A program made the position numbers and the translations under genes. Shown in pieces: positions 48,195 through 58,027 of a stretch of DNA of 64,000 bases. Within the stretch, counting starts at the first letter, position 1. Every line of letters begins with the position of its first letter. Below the pieces are notes generated by a model that worked only from the letters and a program-made list of their open reading frames with translations, made no database searches and had not been told where the DNA came from. This DNA is from Mucilaginibacter phenanthrenivorans (GTDB taxonomy: Bacteria; Bacteroidota; Bacteroidia; Sphingobacteriales; Sphingobacteriaceae), in NCBI RefSeq assembly GCF_024721155.1, contig NZ_JAHVAP010000005.1:705470-769469 (forward strand), given 5' to 3'.

Positions 48195-48881
48195 CTATAT
48201 CCCACTTTTTTTAGCCAGGCAAAACTCCTTTTTGATATACTCTCCTAGCTCATAATCATTAGCATCTTTTACCATTTCATATGTCGGCCGATATTTTATC
48301 ATGAAATCGTCCAGGCGCTTGGCCTTATAACCGGTTATCCCCATAACCAGATTTTTGGTAAAACGATGATCGATGATACTATTCTGGTAATCGGTATTAA
48401 AAGTATGCTGCAAATTGCGGGCGTTATTACCCTCACGGCTTAATGCGCTCCAGATCTTGTCAACATTATCCGGGCCTATAATATTGCTCTTATCGCCTAC
48501 ACGGTAAATTTCATGGTAGTCTTTTTTGCTGTCCTCCAATTTTTTCGCAGGAGATAAAGCCCCGGCATTAACTATTACTTCTTTAAGCATTATGGGGTTC
48601 TTTTTTAGGTTGATGACAAAATACAAGGCGTCATCCACTAACGCAGTATCTTTAACAAACTCCTCTTTCCTGGCAATTAATGTATCGCCTGTTTTGGCAG
48701 TAATAGTAAACTCGCCAATATCATTACTTATTGCTTGCGTATGAATGCTGATGTCTTTTATATTCACCCCACTTTGCCGCTCATTATTAAAGCTCACCAA
48801 ACCGGTAATTTTTCGCACCTGAGCCGAAGCGGAGCAACAGATGATAATCTTAAACAGCAGGCAGAAACACAATACTTTCAT
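48195..48881 (-). CDS. Carboxypeptidase-regulatory-like domain protein
   Basis: 228 aa; signal peptide about 1-20 (ending SASAQ). The region about 22-110 (ITGLVSFNNERQSGVNIKDISI, ISNDIGEFTITAKTGDTL, IMLKEVIV) is the CarboxypepD_reg-like plug-associated domain seen at the N-terminus of TonB-dependent receptors. The remaining 100 residues do not form a barrel, so this is a free-standing relative, possibly a periplasmic partner. Function unknown. Confidence 0.7.
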   Translation of the reverse strand: MKVLCFCLLFKIIICCSASAQVRKITGLVSFNNERQSGVNIKDISIHTQAISNDIGEFTITAKTGDTLIARKEEFVKDTALVDDALYFVINLKKNPIMLKEVIVNAGALSPAKKLEDSKKDYHEIYRVGDKSNIIGPDNVDKIWSALSREGNNARNLQHTFNTDYQNSIIDHRFTKNLVMGITGYKAKRLDDFMIKYRPTYEMVKDANDYELGEYIKKEFCLAKKSGI

Positions 48882-49034
48882 GATTGCAAAAAAACAACGA
48901 CAATATCATCATTTACCAGGTGCCAAAACCCTACCTACAGGTTAAACTATGTTAAATACAAATCCAGCGGCGCGGCGCCTCCCTGATCTCTAATCTCCAG
49001 TCTCTAATCTCTAGCCCCAATCAACTAACATGAT

Positions 49035-49050
49035 CTTAATCTACATCAAG
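49035..49050 (+). promoter_or_regulatory. FNR-like box upstream of pirin gene 1
   Basis: CTTAATCTACATCAAG is a near-palindrome that fits TTGAT-N4-ATCAA with one mismatch (TTAAT). It lies 37 bp upstream of the start of the -7 box, which places it close to -41.5 from the expected transcription start, the class II activator position. The same 14 bases occur at 60957. Confidence 0.55.
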
Positions 49051-49071
49051 CCCTATCACTACCCTGTTAGG

Positions 49072-49079
49072 TATCTTTG
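49072..49079 (+). promoter_or_regulatory. -7 box TATCTTTG of pirin gene 1
   Basis: Matches TAnnTTTG; the ATG at 49104 follows after a 24-base leader with an AAAGAG-like ribosome site. Confidence 0.5.
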
Positions 49080-49103
49080 TGTATAAATTATTAAAGAGAC
49101 GAA

Positions 49104-49973
49104 ATGAAAAAGCAAATTGAAAAAATATATAGCCGCCCTGCCCGTCCGGGTATGGTTGGCGACGGCTTCAGGGTATTTAACTACTTCCCAAATGCCGAAC
49201 TTACACAAAAACGGGTTAGTCCCTTTTTAATGCTCGATTTTAATGCCGAGTATGATTTTGGGCCATCAGATCATTTACGTGGTGTTGACGTGCACCCGCA
49301 TAAAGGGTTTGAAACGGTTACTATAGCCTATAAAGGCAGTGTTGCACATCACGACAGCACCGGCAATAGCGGCATAATAAATCCCGGCGATGTACAGTGG
49401 ATGACCGCTGGCGCGGGGATTTTACACAAAGAATATCACGAAGAAAGCTTTTCGAAAAAAGGTGGCCCGTTCGAAATGATCCAGCTTTGGGTAAATCTTC
49501 CGGCAAAGGATAAGCTCACCGCTCCAAAATATCAACCCATAACTGCCGATCAAATGGGCAAAGTTATATTGCCCGATAATGGCGGCGTGGTAAATATAAT
49601 TGCAGGCAGCTTAAATGAGAACAGGGGCCCTGCTAAAACCTTTACCCCGGTAAATTTATTCGATGCCCGGTTAAATAAGGGCGGGACGTTAAATGCAACC
49701 ATCCCGGCAAATCATAACACCATATTATTGGTGATTGAGGGTAAGGTAACTGTTAACGGTGAACAGGTTGATCAGCACGATTTTGTTTTATTTAAAAACG
49801 AAGGCGAAGAAATAACCGTTACAGGTGATGAAGAAAGCGTGGTTTTACTTTTAAGCGGCGAACCCATCAATGAGCCTATTGCACAATACGGCCCGTTTGT
49901 AATGAACACCCAGCATGAATTACAGGTGGCCTTCCAGGAATTCCAGTCAGGCAAATTCGGTATACTGGAATAA
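49104..49973 (+). CDS. Pirin family protein (copy 1)
   Basis: 289 aa double-cupin protein. The N-terminal pirin domain shows HPHKGFETVTIAYKGSVAHHDSTGN with metal-binding His and Glu, GDVQWMTAGAGILHKEYH, and the C-terminal cupin contains GKVTVNGEQVD. Pirins bind iron and act as quercetinases or redox sensors. The promoter has an FNR-like box shared with the pirin gene at 61033. Single gene ended by a terminator. Confidence 0.92.
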   Translation: MKKQIEKIYSRPARPGMVGDGFRVFNYFPNAELTQKRVSPFLMLDFNAEYDFGPSDHLRGVDVHPHKGFETVTIAYKGSVAHHDSTGNSGIINPGDVQWMTAGAGILHKEYHEESFSKKGGPFEMIQLWVNLPAKDKLTAPKYQPITADQMGKVILPDNGGVVNIIAGSLNENRGPAKTFTPVNLFDARLNKGGTLNATIPANHNTILLVIEGKVTVNGEQVDQHDFVLFKNEGEEITVTGDEESVVLLLSGEPINEPIAQYGPFVMNTQHELQVAFQEFQSGKFGILE

Positions 49974-49997
49974 AGATCAAATATTGATACAATCATT

Positions 49998-50026
49998 AAA
50001 AGCGGCTCATTGGGTCGCTTTTCTTG
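49998..50026 (+). terminator. Terminator after pirin gene 1
   Basis: AAAAGCG (49998-50004) pairs with CGCTTTT (50016-50022), with inner GCTCA/TGGGT partial pairing, then T-rich sequence. Confidence 0.6.
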
Positions 50027-50205
50027 TTTTATGCCTTTTACAAACTAATTCCTGTGCGTAGGCCAATAGTTGGCGACATTTATCGAATCGCCTCAATTTT
50101 TCCATATCTCTAATTTAAATAATCAACGATACTTATTTTTTTTGCATATTTAAATTTAATATTTACTGATATTATTTTCATCAGGGCTACTCAATCTAAC
50201 TTATT

Positions 50206-51471
50206 GTGAAAAAACCTATACTGTTATCTCTTTTCATATTAAAGTTCGCTGCATCCTTTTCGCAGGCGAAATCAGATAGCCTGCTAAATGCCGGCAACAT
50301 ATTTTATGGCAAAAAGGAATATTCAAAGGCAGCGACTATTTGGGTTCAGGCTGCCGAAGCAGCTGATAATAAGATCTCCAAAAGCAATATCTATTATTAC
50401 GCAGCTAGTGTGTATGCCGCTGCAAAAGATAGCAGCAACAGCTTCAAATATATTGAGCTGGCAGTAAATAAATATGGCTACAACGACATTCCCGGCTTAA
50501 CCGGCGACGATGATTTTGATTTTATGCGATCAGGCATTCGCTGGAAAAAATTATTAGCATCCATAAAGCCCGCTTATTCAAATGACCCGCAAAAGGTAAA
50601 GATCGTCGATAGCGATGTAAAAAATTTCTGGATCGCTTTTGATAAGGCAAATGCTGATACCGCTCATGCAGACAGCATCTATAAAAAATATTATTTTAAT
50701 AAGGGCACAACCGCGCTGCTTGATTATTACGTGAATAAAATGGGGAATAATATTTATTCATTTGCGCTTGACCACAAGGAGATGAAGAAGTTTTATGCCA
50801 GCATCAGGCCGGATACCTATAAAGCGCTTGCTTATAAAAACGAGTATATCAAAAACAATGTTACGCTAAAAAAGCTATATCCTGAGGCCATTTTCCCCGA
50901 CATCTATTTTGTGATAGGAAAGTTGAATTCAGCAGGCACCTCTACCGGCAATGGATTAATAATGGCTATTGACCAAAGCTGCAAAACAAACACCACCGAC
51001 CTTTCTGAAATTAAAAGTTGGCAATTGCATTATTTGAATCCGTTACAAGCGCTCGTGCCGATAGTAGCCCACGAGCTTATTCATTTTCAGCAGCACAGCA
51101 TGGGGTCGGATACCATAATGCTACGAGAAGCAATAATTGAGGGAATGGCGGATTTTTTAGGCGAGGTAATCTCAGGGAGAACTACTAATGAACGGCTTAA
51201 AACCTTTGCAAACGGAAAGGAAAAAATGATCTGGGCTGAGTTTAAGAAGGACATGTATTTAAACCGCAAACAAAACTGGATAGGAAATGGTGACCAGGAT
51301 ACCCCCGACAGGCCGGCTGACTTAGGCTATTGGGTAGGCTACCGCATCTGCAAGTCTTATTACCTTCACTCAAAAAATAAAAAACAGGCTGTTTATGATA
51401 TGTTCCACATCGGGGATTATAAAAAGTTTTTGGCAGATAGCGGATTCGACGCAGAAATAAGCGCGTTGTAA
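50206..51471 (+). CDS. Secreted GldB/DUF2268-like zinc protease homologue
   Basis: 421 aa; signal peptide about 1-20 (ends SFSQA), GTG start. A TPR-like helical region (about 20-110) precedes a domain with AHELIHFQQHSMG near 287 and an EGMADFLGEVISG glutamate further on, an HExxH-type zinc site of the GldB-related/DUF2268 group. Both motifs are intact, so peptidase activity is plausible. No gliding gld cluster neighbours. Single gene. Confidence 0.75.
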   Translation: MKKPILLSLFILKFAASFSQAKSDSLLNAGNIFYGKKEYSKAATIWVQAAEAADNKISKSNIYYYAASVYAAAKDSSNSFKYIELAVNKYGYNDIPGLTGDDDFDFMRSGIRWKKLLASIKPAYSNDPQKVKIVDSDVKNFWIAFDKANADTAHADSIYKKYYFNKGTTALLDYYVNKMGNNIYSFALDHKEMKKFYASIRPDTYKALAYKNEYIKNNVTLKKLYPEAIFPDIYFVIGKLNSAGTSTGNGLIMAIDQSCKTNTTDLSEIKSWQLHYLNPLQALVPIVAHELIHFQQHSMGSDTIMLREAIIEGMADFLGEVISGRTTNERLKTFANGKEKMIWAEFKKDMYLNRKQNWIGNGDQDTPDRPADLGYWVGYRICKSYYLHSKNKKQAVYDMFHIGDYKKFLADSGFDAEISAL

Positions 51472-51570
51472 ACCGCCCAAACACATAACTTTAAGTTATC
51501 AGCTATTCCACTTTGTAATAAAAAACAAGTTGATTATAGCAGCACCTTTGCATAACAATAATTTAATGTT

Positions 51571-52542
51571 ATGCAAACCCCACATTTCACAGGCGCCTGC
51601 ACCTCATTTATCAATCTTGACGATAACATCAAAAAGATAATCTTCATTGGTTGTGCAGTGTTTTGTCTTACTCCTTTTGCAAGCCCGGCAATTGCATTGT
51701 TACTGGGTTTGGTGATAGCACAGATCATCGGCCACCCATACCTTCACTTAAATCATAAAGCCACTCACTTATTATTACAGGTATCCGTTGTCGGCCTTGG
51801 ATTTGGCATGAATGTGCATAGCGCTTTGCAAGCCGGCAAACAAGGCATTTTATTTACCATTGCGTCAATTTCGGCCACTTTAATATTCGGCTATTTTTTA
51901 GGCAGATGGTTTACCATCGAAAAGAAAACCTCATTTCTAATCTCATCAGGAACGGCAATTTGCGGCGGCAGCGCCATAGCAGCAATCTCGCCGGTTATTA
52001 AGGCAGAGGAAAAACAAATTTCGGTTGCACTCGGCTGTGTATTCATATTGAACTCCATTGCCTTATTCATATTCCCGGTAGTCGGCCATTATCTTAACTT
52101 ATCACAAACCCAATTCGGCCTTTGGTGTGCCATCGCCATACATGATACCAGCTCGGTAGTTGGCGCGGCAAGTAAATACGGAACCCACGCACTTGAGGTA
52201 GCCACCACCGTAAAGCTGGCCCGCGCACTTTGGATCATCCCCGTAACTTTTATGGCTACGTTTCTATTCAAAAATCAATCGAAAAAAATAAGCGTTCCAT
52301 GGTTTATTGGCCTGTTTGTTATGGCAATGATAGCCAACACATATATTTCCGGAGTTTCGGTTATCGCTCCATATTTAATAGTTGTAGCCAAAGCCGGTTT
52401 AACACTTACGTTGTTCCTGATAGGCGCAGGTTTATCCCGCAAGGTACTGGCTTCTGTTGGTTTTAAGCCTCTATTGCAGGGTGTGTTGTTGTGGCTATTT
52501 ATTTCGGTAACGGCATTGTATGCTGTTGTACATTTGGCTTAA
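51571..52542 (+). CDS. YeiH/UPF0324 family putative exporter
   Basis: 323 aa with about ten membrane spans. The conserved GTAICGGSAIAAISPV near residue 130 and IHDTSSVVGAASKYG near 190 identify the UPF0324 (YeiH, conserved hypothetical sulfate exporter Cons_hypoth698) family. Substrate is suggested, not shown, to be sulfate or a related anion. Ends 4 bp from the convergent anti-sigma-type gene. Confidence 0.88.
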   Translation: MQTPHFTGACTSFINLDDNIKKIIFIGCAVFCLTPFASPAIALLLGLVIAQIIGHPYLHLNHKATHLLLQVSVVGLGFGMNVHSALQAGKQGILFTIASISATLIFGYFLGRWFTIEKKTSFLISSGTAICGGSAIAAISPVIKAEEKQISVALGCVFILNSIALFIFPVVGHYLNLSQTQFGLWCAIAIHDTSSVVGAASKYGTHALEVATTVKLARALWIIPVTFMATFLFKNQSKKISVPWFIGLFVMAMIANTYISGVSVIAPYLIVVAKAGLTLTLFLIGAGLSRKVLASVGFKPLLQGVLLWLFISVTALYAVVHLA

Positions 52543-52546
52543 GGTA

Positions 52547-53140
52547 CTATTCCATTTGCGCTACCAGGCTGTTCAGTTTATCAATATACTGCCCGTATTG
52601 CTTTTTTTGAGACCTGCGTTTTACCAGGAATTGAGCGGTAAGGAATACAACATAAACCACTATCCTTAAAACAGGGTTGATTGCGCCCCACCCCGCATAA
52701 TCAGCATCAAACTTAAAATGAACACACACTTCCAGCAAAACAGCCATCAGGATATAAAGCAACAAGTGGACATACAATTGGGTGCTGTTGCGCTTTTCAA
52801 GCAGGAACACCCGTTTAATTAAATTCTCCTTAATGCTCCCGGCCGGCTGCTGAATTTTCTTTATGGTGAGATAATTAAACAGCGAGAACAGGAACTCAAT
52901 GAACAGGATAGTAAAAAGCAGGTATCGTGTTGGTCTTTGATGCACCCCGCTGCTGATAAACCCTCCAGCAAATAATACCACCACAAATGGGAAAATATAA
53001 AGCGAGGCCTTGAATTTTTTCTCGAGCGCAGCCAGCGGGCTTTTTGAATCGTGGTAGATCATTTCGGCAATATTATAATTTACAGCCGATGTCTGGGTAG
53101 TGGATTTGGCCCACAGCTCCTTAAATTGATCGAGTTCCAT
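52547..53140 (-). CDS. Membrane protein paired with ECF sigma factor
   Basis: 197 aa with four hydrophobic segments (about 47-65, 72-90, 122-140, 155-175) and a charged N-terminus. It begins 1-2 bp after the sigma-factor stop, so the two are co-translated. Position and length suggest an anti-sigma or sensor protein, but no zinc-anti-sigma motif (HxxxCxxC) is present. The N-terminal ELDQFKELWAKS matches the usual start of these Bacteroidota partners. Confidence 0.65.
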   Translation of the reverse strand: MELDQFKELWAKSTTQTSAVNYNIAEMIYHDSKSPLAALEKKFKASLYIFPFVVVLFAGGFISSGVHQRPTRYLLFTILFIEFLFSLFNYLTIKKIQQPAGSIKENLIKRVFLLEKRNSTQLYVHLLLYILMAVLLEVCVHFKFDADYAGWGAINPVLRIVVYVVFLTAQFLVKRRSQKKQYGQYIDKLNSLVAQME

Positions 53141-53141
53141 A

Positions 53142-53642
53142 TTATTTACTTTTAGTTAGTTGTCTTAATTTTTCTTTTATCCTTGTCATTTTAACCCGCA
53201 ACGCGCCGTTTGTAATGCCCATTATATTTTCCATTTCCTCATAACTTTTACCATCCAGGTAAAGCATTACGAGGGCCTTCTCAATATCATTGAGTTGATT
53301 TATTGCCGAATAAAGCTGTTCTAATTGTTCCGTTTCCTGTTCACCGAAATTCACATCTGCAACATCGGGAACTTTGCCATCCGGGCCACGAGTGAGCGGC
53401 GATCTTTTCTCCTTGCGGAAGCCTGTCATCGCCGTATTAATAGCTACTTGGTAAAGCCAGGTGCTGAACTTTGAATCGCCCCTGAACTTTTGATAACCCT
53501 TCCACACCTGGATCACGATCTCCTGGTAAAGGTCCTGCCGGTCGGCATCATTATCAGCATACAGGTAACATACCTTGAAAATAATGCGTTCATGCTCCTT
53601 TACCAGGCTTATAAATGTGGTATGCAAATCGAGGTGTTTCAC
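53142..53642 (-). CDS. ECF-type RNA polymerase sigma factor
   Basis: 166 aa. Region 2 has FKVCYLYADNDADRQDLYQEIVIQVWKG near 25 and the DNA-melting FSTWLYQVAINTAM segment; region 4 has DIEKALVMLYLDGKSYEEMENIMG and the NGALRVKMTRIKEKL helix-turn-helix. A short linker joins them. The downstream membrane protein is its likely regulator. Regulon unknown. Confidence 0.92.
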   Translation of the reverse strand: MKHLDLHTTFISLVKEHERIIFKVCYLYADNDADRQDLYQEIVIQVWKGYQKFRGDSKFSTWLYQVAINTAMTGFRKEKRSPLTRGPDGKVPDVADVNFGEQETEQLEQLYSAINQLNDIEKALVMLYLDGKSYEEMENIMGITNGALRVKMTRIKEKLRQLTKSK

Positions 53643-53803
53643 TGCATTTTTGGCTTATGAGTATCGCCGGAGGATTGTTTGTTACAGTGAAATTAAAAAA
53701 TAAAATTAAGGATGCCCATGTGTTATTTTGAAGAACGCAGTGGATATTTTTACCATGGAGTTAGCGGAAGGAAAACACAATGTAGCACTGAGTTCCCCAC
53801 ACC

Positions 53804-54139
53804 TTATTTTTTTTCAAGCAATGGCCGTGGATCGAAAATCACTTTTATTGAATTGATCCTTCCGTTTTGTAACTGATACCAGCCGCTGCAAAAAACAGTT
53901 GTGCCGCCCATATTGATATCATAGAACACGCTCACGTCCCCGCCATCTGCAAACACTTTCTGAATACTATATTTAAACTTCATTTTCTCCATATCGGCTA
54001 TGTAGGTATCACCGCCGTCACGTGTTCCCATAACCCCAACAAATTTTACATCATCAGTTAAATAGCCTCTTGCAGCTTTAAAATCTTCATCATTTAGCGC
54101 CTTTAAAAAGCTTTGTACCGTTTTGCCTGCAGTTTCCAT
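53804..54139 (-). CDS. NTF2/SnoaL-like small protein
   Basis: 111 aa single-domain protein. VQSFLKALNDEDFKAARGYLTDDVKFVG is the cone-shaped SnoaL-like (NTF2) start, followed by strands ending VFDPRPLLE. Such proteins can be isomerases or ligand binders; no catalytic residue is certain. Single gene. Confidence 0.7.
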   Translation of the reverse strand: METAGKTVQSFLKALNDEDFKAARGYLTDDVKFVGVMGTRDGGDTYIADMEKMKFKYSIQKVFADGGDVSVFYDINMGGTTVFCSGWYQLQNGRINSIKVIFDPRPLLEKK

Positions 54140-54216
54140 AATGGTTTGTTTTGGTTATTAAATATTAACCCGCCAATAACAAAAAGGTTCTTTAAAAATC
54201 CATCCCGGCTTTTTGT

Positions 54217-54224
54217 ACTTTTGT
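54217..54224 (+). promoter_or_regulatory. -7 box TACTTTTG beside the lysozyme start
   Basis: TACTTTTG lies four bases before the GTG at 54228, again predicting a leaderless or nearly leaderless transcript. Confidence 0.4.
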
Positions 54225-54227
54225 GTC

Positions 54228-55106
54228 GTGACAACTCCAGGTAAAAAAACTCCGCCCCTTAAAAGATCTGCTGCGCCCAAAAGAAAATCTCCGCCTAAAA
54301 AAAAATCGGCAAATAGCTTCTCTACAAAATGGAAGGTGGCATTGGCTGGGTTCCTGCTGATATTGTTGTCCCCGTTTTATTATGGCTATGTGATAAAGGC
54401 TTTTACCTCGTCGTGGCGCTGGATCAGGGATCTGGGCAGCGATCCGCACTACCGCACCTATAAAAGTTTCAATATCCGTATTCCTGATAAATATACCATT
54501 CATGGCATTGATGTTTCATCGTACCAGGGCAGGATAGACTGGAGCCTGGTTAAGGCCATGCAGGAGGACGAAGTGCGTGTAAGCTTTGCTTTTATAAAGG
54601 CAACAGAGGGCGTGGTAATTGTTGACCCTTATTTTCAGCGTAACTGGCGCGAGGCTCCAAAGGCTGGGGTTATTTGCGGCGCATACCATTATTTCAGGCC
54701 GAAGGTTAGCGGCAAATGGCAAGCCATCTTCTTCCTGCAAAATGTAAAGACCGAAAAAGGCGACCTGCCAATGGCTGTTGATGTGGAAGAGCTAAACGGA
54801 GTTGCCCCGGCAAAAATGCGGGCGGAGCTCAAGGAGTTCTTAAAATATATCGAGCTCAAAACAAAAATAAAACCCATAATATACTCCGGGCTAAAATTTT
54901 ACCAGGATAATTTGCAAGGCTACTTTGATGACCATACATTATGGATAGCGCATTATTACCAGCCGCAATTAAGTGTCGGCAGCAGTATAAAATGGCGTTT
55001 TTGGCAGCATAGCGACAAGGCAAAAGTGAACGGAATTAACCACGTTACAGACTTTAATGCCTTTAATGGCGACAGTATCGCGTTCAGTAAACTCCTTGTA
55101 AAATAA
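54228..55106 (+). CDS. GH25-family lysozyme
   Basis: 292 aa. A Lys/Pro-rich cytoplasmic N-terminus is followed by one membrane span (about 37-55), so the protein is anchored and the catalytic domain faces the periplasm. GH25 motifs: HGIDVSSYQGRIDW near 105, FAFIKATEG, ICGAYHYFRP, the catalytic pair in MAVDVEE, and VTDFNAFNGD at the end. Cleaves the beta-1,4 bonds between MurNAc and GlcNAc. GTG at 54228 is preferred over TTG at 54213. Confidence 0.92.
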   Translation: MTTPGKKTPPLKRSAAPKRKSPPKKKSANSFSTKWKVALAGFLLILLSPFYYGYVIKAFTSSWRWIRDLGSDPHYRTYKSFNIRIPDKYTIHGIDVSSYQGRIDWSLVKAMQEDEVRVSFAFIKATEGVVIVDPYFQRNWREAPKAGVICGAYHYFRPKVSGKWQAIFFLQNVKTEKGDLPMAVDVEELNGVAPAKMRAELKEFLKYIELKTKIKPIIYSGLKFYQDNLQGYFDDHTLWIAHYYQPQLSVGSSIKWRFWQHSDKAKVNGINHVTDFNAFNGDSIAFSKLLVK

Positions 55107-55233
55107 CTAATTAGCTGTTATTTAGCCAATTGCAATTAAATTGCATTCTCCACACAATAACAAGTGTTAATTTATGTTAATGTTTTTGATTACTAAGATT
55201 TTAGTTATACTTTAGTTTTCATTAACCTGACAT

Positions 55234-58023
55234 ATGAAATTCACAATTTTACTTTTACTCTCCATCTTGCTTTTTACTTTTTCAGCCTCGGCACAAAATC
55301 CTTTTTCAATTAAGGGTGCTGTTGTTGATACGGCTTCGAACGCCAAATTGGTAAATACAACTATCAGTGTATTAAATGCTAAGGATTCAACCCTGGTGAG
55401 CTTCACCCGGGCAAACTCATCAGGCGCCTTTACACTTCCCAATCTAAAAAAGGGTAAGCTGATAATGCTGGTAACCTATCCGGGCTATGCCGATTATGTG
55501 GAACGTTTTTCCCTCGATTCAGCTAAAACTACGCATGATTTTGGCCGCCTGAACATGATCCTAAAAGCAAAGCTGTTGCAGGATGTTATTGTTAAAAGCA
55601 CTCGTGCCGCCATGAAGATAAAAGGCGATACCACCGAATTTGATGCCAAGGCTTTTAAGGTAGAGCCTAATGCCAAGGTGGAGGACCTGTTAAAACAGTT
55701 TCCCGGCATCCAGGTGGATAAGGACGGTAAAATTACTGCACAGGGCCAAACGGTAAGCAAAGTGCTGGTTGATGGAGAAGAGTTTTTTGGTGATGACCCA
55801 ACGCTGGTTACCAAAAACCTGCGTGCCGATATGGTTGATAAAGTTCAATTATATGACAAGAAAAGCGACCAGGCAACATTCACAGGTATCGACGATGGCC
55901 AGAAAACCAAAACGCTGAACATCCAGCTAAAAGCCGATAAAAAGAATGGCTACTTTGGCAAGGCTGAGGCACAAGCAGGGACTGATGGTTATTACCAGGG
56001 ACAACTTTTGTACAACAAGTTTAAGGCAAAGGAAAAATTCTCAGCATATGGTACTCTAGGTAATACCGGTAAAACAGGTTTGGGCTGGCAGGATAGCCAA
56101 AAATATGGCGCCGGCGGTGGGATGGAAGTTACTGACGACGGCGGCATGATGTTCACCATTAGCGGTGGTGGCGAGGATGAAATTGAGGGATGGAACGGTC
56201 AATATGACCAACACGGAATTCCACTTGCCAGGACGGGCGGCCTTCATTACGATGCCAAATTTAATAATGATAAGGAGTCGATCAACACCAATTACAAGAT
56301 CGGCTCATTAGAGGTTAAAGGCACCAGCAATACGCAAACACAAACGCCTTCACCATTAGGATCGATCAACACCAATAGTGATCAAAGCTTTGATAAGTTT
56401 ATCTTCCGTCAAAAACTGGATGCAACCTACCAGGTAAAACTGGATACAACATCCAATTTAAAAATCATGGTGGATGGCACATTTAAAAACTCCAAAAACA
56501 AAAGCAACACCGGCGGAAAAAGCTTCAGGAACGATACCTTGATCAACACCAACAGCGCCAACATCAATAACAATAACAATACGCACATATTTGACGCAAG
56601 TGCGTTTTATACAAAAAAGTTTAAAAAGAAGGGCCGTACTATTTCGGTATTGGTAAGCGAGGCCATTAATAATTCCGACACAAAAGGATATTTAACAACC
56701 GACGCACACTTTTTTGCCCCTAAGGACAGTGTCGCTCCTCATATCGACCAGTATAAAACCCTAAAAACAAACAGCAACGTCGTAAAAACAAACATTACTT
56801 ATACGGAACCGCTTTCAAAGGCGACCTCGGTGATATTTAACTACGGGCTGGGGGTTGACGAGGGAACTTCAGACAGGAGATCATATAATGCCTCAGCACC
56901 GAATGTTTACAACCTGCTCGACAGCCTCTATAGCAATAGTTTCAAGCTAAACCAGCTATCAAACCAGGTTGGCGGCTTTCTTAACTTCAAAAAAAATAAG
57001 CTAACGGTAAACTTTGGAACCAAGGTTACGAATGTCAATTTCGATCAAACCGACCAGATAACCGGGCTTGAGCTTAAAAGGAAGTTTGTAAACTGGAACC
57101 CGCAGGCAAGATTTCAATACAGGTTTTCTCAGCAAAAGGGATTAAGCCTGAGCTATAACGGAAGCCCAACCCAACCATCAATCGAGCAGATTCAACCGGT
57201 GGTGGTAAACGACAACCAGGTAAATTTTATAATTGGTAATCCTTTACTTAAACCATCGTTCACCCATAACTTCAGCGGCGATTATAACTCCTATAAAGTG
57301 TTAAGCGGCATGTCGGTATTTATGTATGGTTCCTACTCGCTTACTACTAATCCAATTGTTGCCAGCCAGTCAATTAATGCAGGCGGGCAAAGCGTTACTC
57401 AATATGTCAATCTATCCAATAAAGGCCAATCCGACTTTTATTTTGATGGATCCATCAACAGGAAGATAGCAAAAGCGGACATGTACGTAGGTATTAACGG
57501 AGGGGTAAACGGAAACGCCAATTATAATATTTCCAACGGCGAGTTAAACTTCACCAAATCGTACACCTATAACATCGGGCTAAGGGCATCTAAATATGTT
57601 CCTAAAAAATATGATTTCAACTTTAACCTGGGCCCTACATATACCATCAGCGGATCTTCACTAACCCCTCAAATCAACAGCAACGGCAGGGGCTTTAATG
57701 GTTATGGGTCGTTTACGGTTTTTCTTCCGGGAAAATTCCAGATAAGCTCGGATGGCAGCTACCAGTTTAGGGCTAAAACTCAAACTTTTGATACCGATTA
57801 CCATCGCACGCTAATCAATGCTTCGTTGGCAAAAACTTTCCTTAAGGATGATAATTTAAAATTCACGCTTTCAGGGAATGACCTGTTGAACCAAAACCAG
57901 GGATTTGACCGTACCGCCAATGGCAACTATATTATCCAAAACACCTACACTACTATAAAAAGATATTTTATGTTCTCTATTAGCTGGGATTTTAACAGCA
58001 TGGGAGGCGCTGCAAAGAAATAA
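55234..58023 (+). CDS. Outer-membrane beta-barrel, TonB-receptor-like (OMP_b-brl_3)
   Basis: 929 aa. Signal peptide about 1-20 (ending SASAQ). A carboxypeptidase-regulatory domain (about 22-110, FSIKGAVVDTASNAKLVNTT) is followed by a plug-like segment (VEDLLKQFPGIQVDKDGKI near 155) and a C-terminal barrel of many amphipathic strands ending SISWDFNSMGGAAKK. Such barrels are common in Bacteroidota with GLPGLI partners; the ligand is unknown. The GLPGLI gene follows after 4 bp. Confidence 0.88.
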   Translation: MKFTILLLLSILLFTFSASAQNPFSIKGAVVDTASNAKLVNTTISVLNAKDSTLVSFTRANSSGAFTLPNLKKGKLIMLVTYPGYADYVERFSLDSAKTTHDFGRLNMILKAKLLQDVIVKSTRAAMKIKGDTTEFDAKAFKVEPNAKVEDLLKQFPGIQVDKDGKITAQGQTVSKVLVDGEEFFGDDPTLVTKNLRADMVDKVQLYDKKSDQATFTGIDDGQKTKTLNIQLKADKKNGYFGKAEAQAGTDGYYQGQLLYNKFKAKEKFSAYGTLGNTGKTGLGWQDSQKYGAGGGMEVTDDGGMMFTISGGGEDEIEGWNGQYDQHGIPLARTGGLHYDAKFNNDKESINTNYKIGSLEVKGTSNTQTQTPSPLGSINTNSDQSFDKFIFRQKLDATYQVKLDTTSNLKIMVDGTFKNSKNKSNTGGKSFRNDTLINTNSANINNNNNTHIFDASAFYTKKFKKKGRTISVLVSEAINNSDTKGYLTTDAHFFAPKDSVAPHIDQYKTLKTNSNVVKTNITYTEPLSKATSVIFNYGLGVDEGTSDRRSYNASAPNVYNLLDSLYSNSFKLNQLSNQVGGFLNFKKNKLTVNFGTKVTNVNFDQTDQITGLELKRKFVNWNPQARFQYRFSQQKGLSLSYNGSPTQPSIEQIQPVVVNDNQVNFIIGNPLLKPSFTHNFSGDYNSYKVLSGMSVFMYGSYSLTTNPIVASQSINAGGQSVTQYVNLSNKGQSDFYFDGSINRKIAKADMYVGINGGVNGNANYNISNGELNFTKSYTYNIGLRASKYVPKKYDFNFNLGPTYTISGSSLTPQINSNGRGFNGYGSFTVFLPGKFQISSDGSYQFRAKTQTFDTDYHRTLINASLAKTFLKDDNLKFTLSGNDLLNQNQGFDRTANGNYIIQNTYTTIKRYFMFSISWDFNSMGGAAKK

Positions 58024-58027
58024 AAAT

